Origin: Corynebacterium lujinxingii
GTDB lineage: Bacteria; Actinomycetota; Actinomycetes; Mycobacteriales; Mycobacteriaceae
Assembly (NCBI RefSeq): GCF_014490555.1
Contig: NZ_CP061032.1
Span: forward strand, 2,046,001 to 2,110,000
Direction: 5' to 3'
Length of the DNA stretch: 64,000 bases
In this document: piece by piece, positions 16,096 to 25,031 of the stretch
How positions within the stretch are numbered: the first letter of the stretch is position 1
Layout of the letters: each line of letters begins with the position of its first letter
Notes under the pieces: generated by a model
The model's input: the letters and a program-made list of their open reading frames with translations, nothing else
The model's database searches: none
What the model was told of the DNA's origin: nothing
Made by a program: the position numbers and the translations under genes

Positions 16096-19000
16096 TTACT
16101 TCCACCAGACCAGGAAATCCTGGAAAAATTCACGGTTATCGTACAGCGCTTTATTCGCCGCGCCCAACAATCCGAGCGCCGCAAGCAGCGCCGGGATCCA
16201 CACGAACGCGGAGTTGCCCACGCTCGAAGAGCTCGAGCTTGAAGACGACCCCACCGACGAGCCCTCCGACGACCCGTCCGACGAACCACCATCCGGCTGG
16301 GTAACGGTGTCGTGGTCCCGCACGGTGATCCGCGCAGACGTTACAGCACGCGAACCGTCGGCAAAGGTGACCTCGACCGGGACATCGCGGGTGCCCGCCA
16401 GGGCGCTCGCCTGCGCGGTGACGGTCAAGGCACCGGTGGCCGGGTCGATCGCCAGACCCAGGCCCGGAACCGGGCTGACCAGGGAGAACGTGCCCGGCGC
16501 GTTGTCCGGATTCAAGGTGACGCTCTCACCGGGGTTGATCTCGGCGGGCGCGTAGGTGACGTCGGCAAGCGCTGCCTGGCCGCGCACGACCGTCGCCGGC
16601 ACGTCCATGATGCGCTGCGAGCCGTCCGGGAACGTGACCACGACCGGGATCAGCGTTGCCAGCGTGTCCGCGCCGCTGCTCGGGTGGGAGGCGGTGACGG
16701 CGCCGGTGCGCTCGTCGACAAGCACCTGCCAACCAGGGGCATCGAACGACGCGGCCAGCGCGAACGTGACACCCTCCGGAGCCGTGGTCGGTGCGACGGT
16801 GACCGGCTCGCCACCTTCGGTGAGCTTGATCGGCGCCCAGGACACGACCTGGCCGCTCGCGTCGGAACGGGTGGCCACAGGCACGACGATCTCCTGCGTG
16901 GAGCCGTCCGGCAGCACGAGCTTGATCGGCACGTCGAACGGGGCGTTCGCGGGAGCGTCCGCCGGCACCACAATCTTGATCGCGCCGGTTTCCGGATCGA
17001 CCTCGACCGGCAGCGCGGTCAGACCGTCGACCTCGAACGTTGCGCCCTCCGGCAGGGAGCCCGTCGGGTAAATGAGGATGTTGCCCTCGGAGTCGTACAC
17101 CGGCTGGCTGTAGTTGGAGCCCTCGACGGTGTCCGCAAGCGTGGTGCCGGTCAGCGCCTCGATGTGGACCATAGTGGTTTCACCGTGCTGGCGTCCTTCC
17201 TGGTCGATGGTGCCGTCGGTGTACGTCGCGCGAATTGGAATGTCGATCGGCTGCGGGTTCTCCTCCGGCGCGGTGGCGAGGATCTCGCCAGTCTCCAGGT
17301 TCACGCGAATGTCCCAGCCCTTGAAGTCCGCAGTCGGATCCGCCAGCGAGAGTTCCGTCTGGTTCGGTAAATCTGCGATCTGCTTAATCGACACCGTGCG
17401 GCCCGGCTGAGCACCCTTGCCCTGCTCGTAGACCGGCTGGTTGGTCTGGTTCAGCGGCGCCGGGTCGGCAAAGAACGTGGCGACCGCGGTGTCAGTCGTG
17501 CCGTCCGGGTAAGTCACGAGAATCTCAACCTCGATCGGCGCGTCCGCAACCTGGTCGATCGGTGCGGTCACCGTCACCACACCGGTTTCCGGGTCGACGG
17601 ACTCGTTGTACGGCTTGACGTCCGGGTTCGCGAGCGCGAACTTCGTACCCTTGAGCATCGGCTGCTTTGCGTACTCCACGCCGTCGCGGGTGATGTTCGC
17701 GCGCGGCGGCTGGTTCGACGCCGTCTCGCCGGCGCGCAGGTAGTCGTCGTTGTACTCCGTCTCAACGCGCTTATCGTCCGCGTCCAGAGCAGTGACCTCG
17801 ACGGTGATCGTATCGCGCTCACCGGTCGCGGTGGTAACGCCGAAGGAGTACGTGCCCGGCTCCGTATTGCGCGGCGGATTCACGTCGATGCGGCCGTCCT
17901 GGTTCACGGTCACCCACTCCGGCGCGTCCGCGTCAGCCGTGATCACGGCCGGCTCGTTCGGTTCGCGCGCCGGCTCACCGGTGGCAGTGTTGCCCGCCTT
18001 CACGGTGATCGGCGACCACTCGTAGTCGTCAGCCTGGTCGGTCGGTTCCGCTGGAGCAGGCTCGCTTGTCGACGACTCCCCCACCGTCGGATCCGCCGGC
18101 GTGGGCTCACCAGTGGTCGGTTGATCAGTTGCGGTCGGTTCCATGGTCGGCTCACCCGAGGTGGACGGCTCTGTCGTCGGCTGATCCGACGTCGACGCAC
18201 CAGAAGTCGGCTCGCCCGAGGTCGACGGGTCCGTCGTGACTTCGCCCGAGGTCGACGGGTCCGTCGTGGCTTCGCCCGAGGTCGTCGGCTCGGCTGGAGT
18301 GGTCTCACCAGTCGTCGGCTCACCCGAGGTCGACGGGTCCGTCGTCGGTTCCGCCGGAGTGGTCTCACCCGAGGTGGACGGCTCACCCGAGGTCGACGGG
18401 TCCGTGGTCGGCTCGCCCGAGGTCGTCGGCTCGGCCGGAGTGGTCTCACCAGTCGTCTGCTCGCCCGAGGTCGACGGGTCCGTCGTCGGCTGATCCGAAG
18501 TCGGTTCCTCCGACGTCGACGGTTCGGTCGTGGCTTCGCCCGAGGTCGTCGGCTCGGCTGGAGTGGTCTCACCGGTCGTCGGCTCACCCGAGGTCGACGG
18601 GTCCGTCGTCGGTTCCGCCGGAGTGGTCTCACCCGAGGTGGACGGCTCACCCGAGGTCGACGGGTCCGTGGTCGGTTCCGCCGGAGTGGTCTCACCAGTC
18701 GTCGGCTCACCCGAGGTCGACGGGTCCGTCGTCGGCTCTGTCGTCGGCTGATCCGAAGTCGGTTCCTCCGACGTCGACGGTTCGGTCGTGGCTTCACCCG
18801 AGGTCGTCGGCTCTGCCGGAGTGGTCTCGTCCGAGGTCGCGGCCGGGTCCTTCACCGAGATCTTCACGCGGTCCTGCTGGACCTGCTCGTCCTTGGTGAT
18901 GATGTCGACAACAGCCTCGTACTCACCCGGAGTTGTCGGCGTACCAGTGATCGTGCTGTTTTCGGAGTCGTAAGTGACACCGTCCGGCAGGCCGGACACC

Positions 19001-19869
19001 TCCACCGAGGCTGCGTTTTCGGTGTTGACCGGGATGTTCAGCTCCTGGCCTGCTTCGACCGGCTCCTGCGGCTCATCCGCGAGGTCCGCCTCCACCGGTG
19101 CCGGCAGATCCGCCGGATCCTTCACCGTGACGGTGAAGGTCTGCAGCAGGTCACCGCCGGCACCGACGTAGGTGGAACCATCCGTACCGACGAACTTCGC
19201 CGTGACCTCGTAAACACCGGCTTCCGACGGTGCACCCATGAGGTACACATGCTGGAAGCGGTTCAATGCGCGGGAATCGTCGACGACCATGCCCGGCGGG
19301 ATGGTGTTTTCGTCGATAGCCAAGGTGTAGCCAGACGGGACGAACACGCCGCGCACGTGGATCGGGTTGGAATCCTTTCCCACCCAGAAGGTCGCGTCGT
19401 TGACCGGGTCGAAGTAGGGATCCTGCGCGAGCGTGACCGCGACCGGCAAGATCTTGGTCGAGTCGTCCTTGAAGGTGGCCAATACGTCAATCTGTCCGGA
19501 CTGCGGAAGATCCTCGCCAGCATCCACGTTCGGGGTAATTGTCACTTCGCCGGTTTCGGGGTCGACAGAAGCGCCCCAATTCGGATCGGTGGAGCTCGCG
19601 ATTTCGTAGGACACCGGCGGGTGTACGGTAAGCCTATTGACATTCGGGCTAGCAGTCGTCGTTTGACCGAAACGCACCGCGGTGGAGCGCGGGTATTTCA
19701 CCAACGACCTCTGCGCCTCGGTACGCAATTGCGCCTGCGCAACGTCTGCCGATTCCGGCGCCAATACCGGCTGCACACCGCCCGCCACAAGCGATAGGCC
19801 GAGCGCAGTTGCCGCGATCGACGTTCCGCGTCGACGCGCGCTCGACACCTTCCGGTGCTGTCCGGCCAT
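16096..19869 (-). CDS. Very large repeat surface protein, module 1
   Basis: 1257 residues from ATG 19869, chosen because AAGGGGAATTGAAG precedes it; an upstream in-frame ATG at 19980 lacks this. A signal peptide ends about residue 40. Next come Ig-like segments with DPETGEVTITP, a ~260-residue stalk of Asp/Pro/Ser/Thr repeats (TSGEPTT, TTGETTPAEP), then about six domains each carrying a YPDG- or FADGS-type turn, as in Rib/alpha/Esp YPDG repeats. A poly-Ser run, one membrane helix (FVWIPALLAALGLLGAA) and a short tail ending DFLVWWK follow. There is no LPxTG. Likely an adhesin-like fibre held by its helix. Paralogue of the gene at 27510. Confidence 0.8.
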   Translation of the reverse strand: MAGQHRKVSSARRRGTSIAATALGLSLVAGGVQPVLAPESADVAQAQLRTEAQRSLVKYPRSTAVRFGQTTTASPNVNRLTVHPPVSYEIASSTDPNWGASVDPETGEVTITPNVDAGEDLPQSGQIDVLATFKDDSTKILPVAVTLAQDPYFDPVNDATFWVGKDSNPIHVRGVFVPSGYTLAIDENTIPPGMVVDDSRALNRFQHVYLMGAPSEAGVYEVTAKFVGTDGSTYVGAGGDLLQTFTVTVKDPADLPAPVEADLADEPQEPVEAGQELNIPVNTENAASVEVSGLPDGVTYDSENSTITGTPTTPGEYEAVVDIITKDEQVQQDRVKISVKDPAATSDETTPAEPTTSGEATTEPSTSEEPTSDQPTTEPTTDPSTSGEPTTGETTPAEPTTDPSTSGEPSTSGETTPAEPTTDPSTSGEPTTGETTPAEPTTSGEATTEPSTSEEPTSDQPTTDPSTSGEQTTGETTPAEPTTSGEPTTDPSTSGEPSTSGETTPAEPTTDPSTSGEPTTGETTPAEPTTSGEATTDPSTSGEVTTDPSTSGEPTSGASTSDQPTTEPSTSGEPTMEPTATDQPTTGEPTPADPTVGESSTSEPAPAEPTDQADDYEWSPITVKAGNTATGEPAREPNEPAVITADADAPEWVTVNQDGRIDVNPPRNTEPGTYSFGVTTATGERDTITVEVTALDADDKRVETEYNDDYLRAGETASNQPPRANITRDGVEYAKQPMLKGTKFALANPDVKPYNESVDPETGVVTVTAPIDQVADAPIEVEILVTYPDGTTDTAVATFFADPAPLNQTNQPVYEQGKGAQPGRTVSIKQIADLPNQTELSLADPTADFKGWDIRVNLETGEILATAPEENPQPIDIPIRATYTDGTIDQEGRQHGETTMVHIEALTGTTLADTVEGSNYSQPVYDSEGNILIYPTGSLPEGATFEVDGLTALPVEVDPETGAIKIVVPADAPANAPFDVPIKLVLPDGSTQEIVVPVATRSDASGQVVSWAPIKLTEGGEPVTVAPTTAPEGVTFALAASFDAPGWQVLVDERTGAVTASHPSSGADTLATLIPVVVTFPDGSQRIMDVPATVVRGQAALADVTYAPAEINPGESVTLNPDNAPGTFSLVSPVPGLGLAIDPATGALTVTAQASALAGTRDVPVEVTFADGSRAVTSARITVRDHDTVTQPDGGSSDGSSEGSSVGSSSSSSSSSVGNSAFVWIPALLAALGLLGAANKALYDNREFFQDFLVWWK
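18060..18835. repeat. Low-complexity tandem coding repeats in surface protein 1
   Basis: Near-identical 12-30 base units built on CCCGAGGTCGACGGGTCC and GGAGTGGTCTCACC recur throughout, in mixed order. They encode the TSGE(P/A)TTDPS and TTPAEPTT stalk. Unit lengths are multiples of three, so slippage would change stalk length in frame. Assembly in this stretch may be imperfect. Confidence 0.85.
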
Positions 19870-20013
19870 CTTCAATTCCCCTTTAATGTCGTATTCAGCC
19901 CGCAGTACGGTCATATCAATCGACAAATCTATCGCTTTTCGCAGTCGAATGACAACATAATTTCGCCCGAAAAACGGCATTTAAGCAGCTGCTTATCCGC
20001 TACCGCGAAACAC

Positions 20014-20049
20014 AAACGCCGTGCGCAGGAATAACTGCGCACGGCGTTT
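20014..20049 (-). terminator. Terminator after ackA
   Basis: Perfect 14-base arms, 20014-20027 and 20036-20049 (AAACGCCGTGCGCA), 8-base loop. Read on the minus strand it ends in TTTGTGTTT. The 144 bases between here and the start at 19869 must hold the promoter of the surface operon; no clear boxes were identified. Confidence 0.8.
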
Positions 20050-20068
20050 ACGGTGTCTCAGCAAAAAA

Positions 20069-21274
20069 TTAGGACACTTGTGCAGCCACAGCGGCCGCCT
20101 TCTGAGCGATCGCCAGTTCCTCGTTGGTCGGGATTACAAGCACTTTGACCTTGGAGTCGTCGGTGGAGATCACGCGCGGGCCGTCGTTCGGCAGGTCGTT
20201 CTTCTCCGGGTCGACCTTGATGCCGTACATCTCGAGGTTATCTAGGGCGTCGAGGCGAACGTCCTTGTCGTTCTCGCCAACACCCGCGGTGAAGGTGATG
20301 GCGTCGACGCGGCCCAGCTCGATCATGTAGGAACCGATGAAGCGGCGCAGCTGGTTGATGTAGACGTTGTACGCCAGCCAGGCGTCGGTGTTTTCGTTGT
20401 CAATCATGGTGCGCAACTCGCGGAAGTCGTTGACACCGGACAGGCCCTTCACACCGGACTGGCGGTTGAGCAGGTTGTCGATCTCGTCGATGGACATGCC
20501 ACCCTGGCGCACCAGGTGGAAGATGATGCCCGGGTCGATGTCGCCCGAACGGGTACCCATGACCAGGCCGGCGAGCGGAGTCAGGCCCATCGAGGTATCG
20601 ATCGGTTTGCCGTTGGCCACTGCGGAGGCGGAGGCACCGTTGCCCAGGTGGAGCACGATCTGACGGGTGTGCATCGGATCGCGGCCGATCATCTCCGCAA
20701 CCTGGGAGGAGACGAACTCGTGCGAGGTGCCGTGGAAACCGTAGCGGCGGATCAGGTTCTTCTCCGCGACATCGGCGTTGATAGCGTACAGCGCGGCAGC
20801 CGGCGGCAGATCGCGGAAGAAGCCGGTATCAAACACCGCGACGTGCGGGATGTTCGGCAGCAGCGCGCGGGCGACCTCTATGCCGTCGATGTTGGCCGGG
20901 TTGTGTAGCGGAGCCAGCGGGATAAGGTCGCGGATCATCTCGACGACCTGGTCGTTAATCAGCTCCGGTTGAGAGAAGACCATGCCGCCGTGGACCACGC
21001 GGTGGCCGGCTGCGACGATGTCGAGCTGGGTCGGGCCGATACCCTTGGCATCGAGGATCTTGAAGGTCTCCTGCAGGCCCACGCCGTGGGTCGGCACCGG
21101 CTTCTGCACGATGAACTTGTCGCCGTTGTACTTGACGGTGATGCGGCCCTGCGGCTCGCCGATCTGCTCGACCAGGCCGGAGACGAACGGGTCGTCGGAT
21201 GCGTCGGCAGCCGGGTCGACAATCTGGAACTTGATCGAGGACGAGCCCGAGTTAATAACGAGTGCGTAGGACAT
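20069..21274 (-). CDS. ackA: Acetate kinase
   Basis: 401 residues, cytoplasmic. Interconverts acetyl phosphate plus ADP with acetate plus ATP. Family signatures are present: VINSGSSSIKFQ at the N-terminus, GFHGTSHE and GNGASASAVANGKPIDTSMG, and a GVGEND segment in the second domain. The start ATG directly follows the pta stop with no spacer, as in the C. glutamicum pta-ackA operon. In both that species and M. tuberculosis the pair lies beside pknG; here a surface/protease module has come between. Confidence 0.97.
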   Translation of the reverse strand: MSYALVINSGSSSIKFQIVDPAADASDDPFVSGLVEQIGEPQGRITVKYNGDKFIVQKPVPTHGVGLQETFKILDAKGIGPTQLDIVAAGHRVVHGGMVFSQPELINDQVVEMIRDLIPLAPLHNPANIDGIEVARALLPNIPHVAVFDTGFFRDLPPAAALYAINADVAEKNLIRRYGFHGTSHEFVSSQVAEMIGRDPMHTRQIVLHLGNGASASAVANGKPIDTSMGLTPLAGLVMGTRSGDIDPGIIFHLVRQGGMSIDEIDNLLNRQSGVKGLSGVNDFRELRTMIDNENTDAWLAYNVYINQLRRFIGSYMIELGRVDAITFTAGVGENDKDVRLDALDNLEMYGIKVDPEKNDLPNDGPRVISTDDSKVKVLVIPTNEELAIAQKAAAVAAQVS

Positions 21275-22621
21275 TTACTTCGCTCCTGCCTGGATTGCGG
21301 TGATGGCGACGGTGTTGACGATGTCCGGCACGGTCGCGCCGCGGGACAGGTCGTTGACAGGCTTGTTCAGACCCTGGAGCACCGGGCCGACGGCGAGGGC
21401 ACCGGCGGTGCGCTGCGCGATCTTGTAGCCCGCGTTGCCGGCCTCGAGGTCAGGGAAGATGAACACGTTTGCCTGGCCAGCCACCGGGGAATCCGGGGCC
21501 TTCTTCGCGCCGACGCCTGGGTCGCAGGCGGCATCGAACTGCAGCGGGCCGTCGATGGCGACGTCCGGCGCGAGCTCCTTGGCCTTCGCGGTGGCCTCGA
21601 CGGCGCGCTCGACGTCCGGGCCGGCGCCGGAGGAGCCGGTGGAGTAGGACAGTACGGCGACCTTCGGGTCGATGCCGAACTGGGCTGCGGTCTTGGCGGA
21701 CACGGCGGCGATCTCACCGATCTGCTCGGCGGTCGGGTTCGGGTTCACGGCGCAGTCGCCGAACGCCCAGAGGCGGTCCTGCATGACCATGAGGAAGATC
21801 GAGGACACCACGGACGCGCCCGGGGCAGTCTTGATGATCTGGAAGGACGGCTTGATCGTGTGGGCCGTGGTGTGGGCTGCGCCGGACACCATGCCGTCGG
21901 CAAGCCCCTTGTGCACCATCATCGTGGCGAAGTAGGAGACGTCCTGCATGGTCTCGCGCGCCTCGTCGAGGGTGATGCCCTTCTTCTTGCGCAGCTCCGC
22001 GAACTCGGCCGCGAAGTCCTCGAGGTGTTCAGATTCGAGGTGGTTGACCAGGTTGGCCTTGGACAGGTCCAGGCCCTGCTCGCTGGCGCGGCGCTGCATA
22101 TCGTCGACGTCGCCAAGAATCGTGATCTGGGCAATGCCGTTGCGCAGCACCTGGTCGGCGGCCTGCAGGATGCGATCGTCCTCACCCTCCGGCAGCACGA
22201 TGTGGGAGCCGGCGGCCTTGGCCTGCTCGGTGAGCTGGTTTTCAAACACGACCGGGCTCATGACCTGCTTGGCGTCAGTTGTGGCCGGTTCGAAGGTGGC
22301 GATGTCGCTTTCGCTAATCGACGACACCACGACCGCCCCAAGCTGCTCAATCCGGCGCTGCGCGAGCGCAGCCGTCTTCTCGTCGCCGGCAACCAGGAGC
22401 ACCGGCACACCAAGTGCCGCGGCAAGTTCGGCGTCGAAGTTGTAGTCGCCAATGCCCTGGATGAGCACGGCCTCACCGGACAGGGCGCCGGAGTTGAACA
22501 CCTCGGCGACATCGTCGCCTTCGGCGCGCACCAGATCCAGGTTCAGCCGGCTGGCGAGCTGCTGCAAATCCACACCGTCAAAGGTGCGGTTCGCAAGGGT
22601 TACGAGCAGGGACTGGGTCAT
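21275..22621 (-). CDS. pta: Phosphate acetyltransferase
   Basis: 448 residues from ATG 22621 (AAGGTGAAG ahead of it). Converts acetyl-CoA and phosphate to acetyl phosphate. The N-terminal ~120 residues form the P-loop-like DRTGG-region remnant, without a complete Walker A, and the C-terminal ~325 residues are the catalytic PTA_PTB domain (VLPEGEDDRILQAADQ, ADGMVSGAAHTTAHTIKPSFQIIKT, LSYSTGSSG). A longer frame to 22687 has no ribosome site. Probably transcribed together with ackA. Confidence 0.96.
   Translation of the reverse strand: MTQSLLVTLANRTFDGVDLQQLASRLNLDLVRAEGDDVAEVFNSGALSGEAVLIQGIGDYNFDAELAAALGVPVLLVAGDEKTAALAQRRIEQLGAVVVSSISESDIATFEPATTDAKQVMSPVVFENQLTEQAKAAGSHIVLPEGEDDRILQAADQVLRNGIAQITILGDVDDMQRRASEQGLDLSKANLVNHLESEHLEDFAAEFAELRKKKGITLDEARETMQDVSYFATMMVHKGLADGMVSGAAHTTAHTIKPSFQIIKTAPGASVVSSIFLMVMQDRLWAFGDCAVNPNPTAEQIGEIAAVSAKTAAQFGIDPKVAVLSYSTGSSGAGPDVERAVEATAKAKELAPDVAIDGPLQFDAACDPGVGAKKAPDSPVAGQANVFIFPDLEAGNAGYKIAQRTAGALAVGPVLQGLNKPVNDLSRGATVPDIVNTVAITAIQAGAK
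22313..22325 (+). repeat. One-mismatch copy of the 13-mer (GCTAATCGACGAC)
   Basis: Lies inside pta on the non-coding strand. Other single-mismatch copies are at 8153-8165, 39356-39368 and 47384-47396. GTCGTCGTTAAGC, same family, is at 22806-22818 in purT. Confidence 0.5.
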
Positions 22622-22700
22622 AAGCTTCACCTTTCGTTGTTGGCAAACATCGCCTAGTTTACCGGTGCACTCGACACGGCGATACACAATATGGTGTGAC

Positions 22701-23825
22701 CTATCCCTCTATGGCGTTTTCCTGGGCTTTCTTCATTGCACGGGCCGCATTGTCGGTGCGCACGCGCGCTTCAGCGGCGGAGTCAGCGGTGGAGAAGATC
22801 AGGGTGTCGTCGTTAAGCAAACGCACCGTGGTCTCCTCGACGGCCATGGCGACGGCGATTGCCTCGAGCGAGGGGCGGACGCCCGGAAGGAAACGCACCG
22901 CGCCCGGGCTGACGAGCGTGGAATCGATCGGCAATTTCTGCGTCGCACGCGCCTGCAGATCGAACTGATTGACGCGCTGCGTGGCCAGGGTGACCAGGCC
23001 GTCGCGGCTCGGGCGCGGGGTGACCTGGGAGAAGTAGACGTCGTCGCCGGAGACGAACAACTCGATGGAAAACACGCCGCAACTGGCCAGCGCGCCGGTG
23101 ATGCGCGCGGCGATGGAACGGGCGTTGTCCATCGCACCTTGCGGAAGCGGCGCGGGCTGCCACGCCTCAACCAGGCGACCCTCGCGGTGGTGAGTGCCAA
23201 TCGGCTCGCAGAACCATGTGGCCAACTGGCCCGTCTCCGGGTCGATGGAACGGGCGGCGAGGATGGTGCACTCGAAATCGAAATCGATAAACCGCTCCAC
23301 CACTGCACCCTGGCCGACGCCACGGTCGGCGTTCGACCAGGCGACCGCAAGATCCCCGCTCGAGCGCACGAAACTAAAGCCCTCGCCGTCGTTCGACGTC
23401 GGCGCCTTGACCACACACGGATACCCAATGCGCTCGATGGCGTCCTGCATCTCCTGCGGCGTGGACGCGAACTCATAATCCAGCGTCGGAAGCCCCAGTT
23501 CCTCGCTCGCCTGCTTACGTACTGCGAGGCGGTCCGCGGTGTGGTGGCACGCGCTTACCGACGGCGCCACCTCCGCCCCGGTCTCCTCCGCCACCGCCGC
23601 AACCTCGGCCAACGCGTCCGGAGAATCGCCCGTGGTGGCGATCAGCTGGGGGCGGAATTCCCTCGCCTGAGACACGGTCCCTGTTTGGATCTCGTTGCCC
23701 AGACGTTGGTACGCCTGTGCCAGCTCACGCGCCATCGGCGAAGTGCCCAGGACCAGCGTGCGACGCGGCTCCAGCGGGCTGTTCGGGCCGGTGCCCATCT
23801 GCTCTGCATTATGCGGAACGGTCAT
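22701..23825 (-). CDS. purT: Formate-dependent phosphoribosylglycinamide formyltransferase (PurT)
   Basis: About 374 residues of an ATP-grasp enzyme: glycine-rich start LVLGTSPMARELAQAYQRLG, ATP-binding GYPCVVKAPTSNDGEG, and the metal-binding FSIELFVSGDDVYFSQVTPRPSRDG typical of PurT/PurK. It adds formate to GAR in purine synthesis without folate. Start is ATG 23825; GTG 23831 is an alternative. A GATAAT box on the minus strand at 23834-23839 puts transcription start at about the ATG, so the message is likely leaderless. It precedes pta by 79 bases on the same strand. Confidence 0.9.
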   Translation of the reverse strand: MTVPHNAEQMGTGPNSPLEPRRTLVLGTSPMARELAQAYQRLGNEIQTGTVSQAREFRPQLIATTGDSPDALAEVAAVAEETGAEVAPSVSACHHTADRLAVRKQASEELGLPTLDYEFASTPQEMQDAIERIGYPCVVKAPTSNDGEGFSFVRSSGDLAVAWSNADRGVGQGAVVERFIDFDFECTILAARSIDPETGQLATWFCEPIGTHHREGRLVEAWQPAPLPQGAMDNARSIAARITGALASCGVFSIELFVSGDDVYFSQVTPRPSRDGLVTLATQRVNQFDLQARATQKLPIDSTLVSPGAVRFLPGVRPSLEAIAVAMAVEETTVRLLNDDTLIFSTADSAAEARVRTDNAARAMKKAQENAIEG

Positions 23826-23877
23826 GGGCACCGATTATCCCATAGTTATGGGTTCACCCCTATCCGGCGAGGCGGAA

Positions 23878-24948
23878 TTAGTTGGTGGCCGCTGCCTTCG
23901 GTGCCTCGGTCTCCTTCTTGCTCACGTTGGCGTTCCAGGAAGAGCCACGGTCAGCCGGGGCGGACGAGGAGGAAGAACCGTTGCCCAGGCATGCTGCGAG
24001 CACACCAGCCAGCAGGGTCAGGCCGACGCCAGCGCCAGCGACTGCAAGTGCGGCGGAGCCTGCGGTCAGGCCGAACCGCTTCAGCGCGGCATTCGCGGCC
24101 TCAACCTGGGAAGCAACCTGCGGGTTGAGCAGGCCAACCTGCGACTGGATCGCGGAGTTGGCCTGACGGATCTGCGCACCGAGCTGGTCGCCGAGCTGCG
24201 ACGCGCCGCTGATCGCCAGCTGGGATACCAGCGCAACCGGGATCAGCGCCAGCAGCGGCACACCAAGGCCGAGCAGGGCAACCTCGCACTTGCCCGGCAG
24301 GCCGGACTCCTGCGAGGAACCAGTCAGAGTGCCCTGTCCCTCAGCCGAGGAACCTGTGCCCTCGATGGAGGAGCCGGTGCCGTTCTCAGAAGACAGCGTG
24401 CCCTCGGTGGCGAAACCGGAGTCAGCCAGGGAGGAGCCGGTGCCCTCGGTCTCGGAGGAGGATAGACGGTCAAACAGGTCCGCGATACCGGCAGTGGTCT
24501 CGGTATCTTCGGTGCTCTCCTCGACCGCGGTGGTGTCGCCAGCGGAGACGTTGAGGTCAATGTTCAGCGAGGGGCCGACCTTCGGGTTCGCCTTGATCTG
24601 CACCTTGGTGCTGCCGGACTTCGGCGCGGTAAGGCTCAGCTTGGAGCCGTCCAGCTGGGCGATCTCGCCGCCAGCGTTGAGCTCGAACAACGTGCCCAAC
24701 GGAAGGTTGGCGATGGTGCCCAGATCGAAGCTGGTGGACTCGCCACGCTTGATGGTGATGTCGCGCTTGAAGTTGATTTCCTTCGCGTCGGTGTCTCTAT
24801 CGGCGGCCTTGTCGGTTCCGTCGCTCGAGGACAGGTTCACGTCATCAGTCTGCGCGGACGCGACCGGCGCGAGCGACGGTGCGACGAGGGCTGCTGACAG
24901 CGCAGCTGCGACGAGGGTGCCCTTGCGAGCGACGTTGTTCTTAAACAT
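23878..24948 (-). CDS. Secreted, C-terminally membrane-associated protein
   Basis: 356 residues; AGGAAG precedes ATG 24948. Signal peptide to about residue 32 (ALVAPSLAPVASA), a small beta domain (ITIKRGESTSFDLGTIANLPLGT) like one Rib-type repeat of the neighbouring large proteins, a Ser/Glu/Gly-rich stalk, then a hydrophobic C-terminal region with two possible helices (VALLGLGVPLLALIPVALVSQ and AALAVAGAGVGLTLLAGVLAA) separated by a helical, Gln/Ala-rich stretch, and a polar tail. Two cysteines (GKCEVAL and AACLGN) flank the hydrophobic region and could pair. No named family recognised. It lies 83 bases downstream of metalloprotease 2. Confidence 0.65.
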   Translation of the reverse strand: MFKNNVARKGTLVAAALSAALVAPSLAPVASAQTDDVNLSSSDGTDKAADRDTDAKEINFKRDITIKRGESTSFDLGTIANLPLGTLFELNAGGEIAQLDGSKLSLTAPKSGSTKVQIKANPKVGPSLNIDLNVSAGDTTAVEESTEDTETTAGIADLFDRLSSSETEGTGSSLADSGFATEGTLSSENGTGSSIEGTGSSAEGQGTLTGSSQESGLPGKCEVALLGLGVPLLALIPVALVSQLAISGASQLGDQLGAQIRQANSAIQSQVGLLNPQVASQVEAANAALKRFGLTAGSAALAVAGAGVGLTLLAGVLAACLGNGSSSSSAPADRGSSWNANVSKKETEAPKAAATN

Positions 24949-25031
24949 GCAGGCTTCCTTTCGAAAACAGTGAACTGGATTCGAAAGGAAATCGTCACAC
25001 ACGGCCCGTGCGTTACAAGGAGGGGGCTGAC

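Noticed and set aside
18060..18835. Possible CRISPR-like array in the surface gene
   Set aside because: Units are short, contiguous, without spacers, and encode a single in-frame stalk.
18121..19797. A 558-residue plus-strand frame opposite surface protein 1
   Set aside because: Arg/Gly repeats mirror the reverse strand's Thr/Pro/Ser repeats; no start context and no known fold.
20969..22657. A 562-residue plus-strand frame opposite pta and ackA
   Set aside because: High-GC antisense shadow; pta and ackA on the other strand carry all family motifs.
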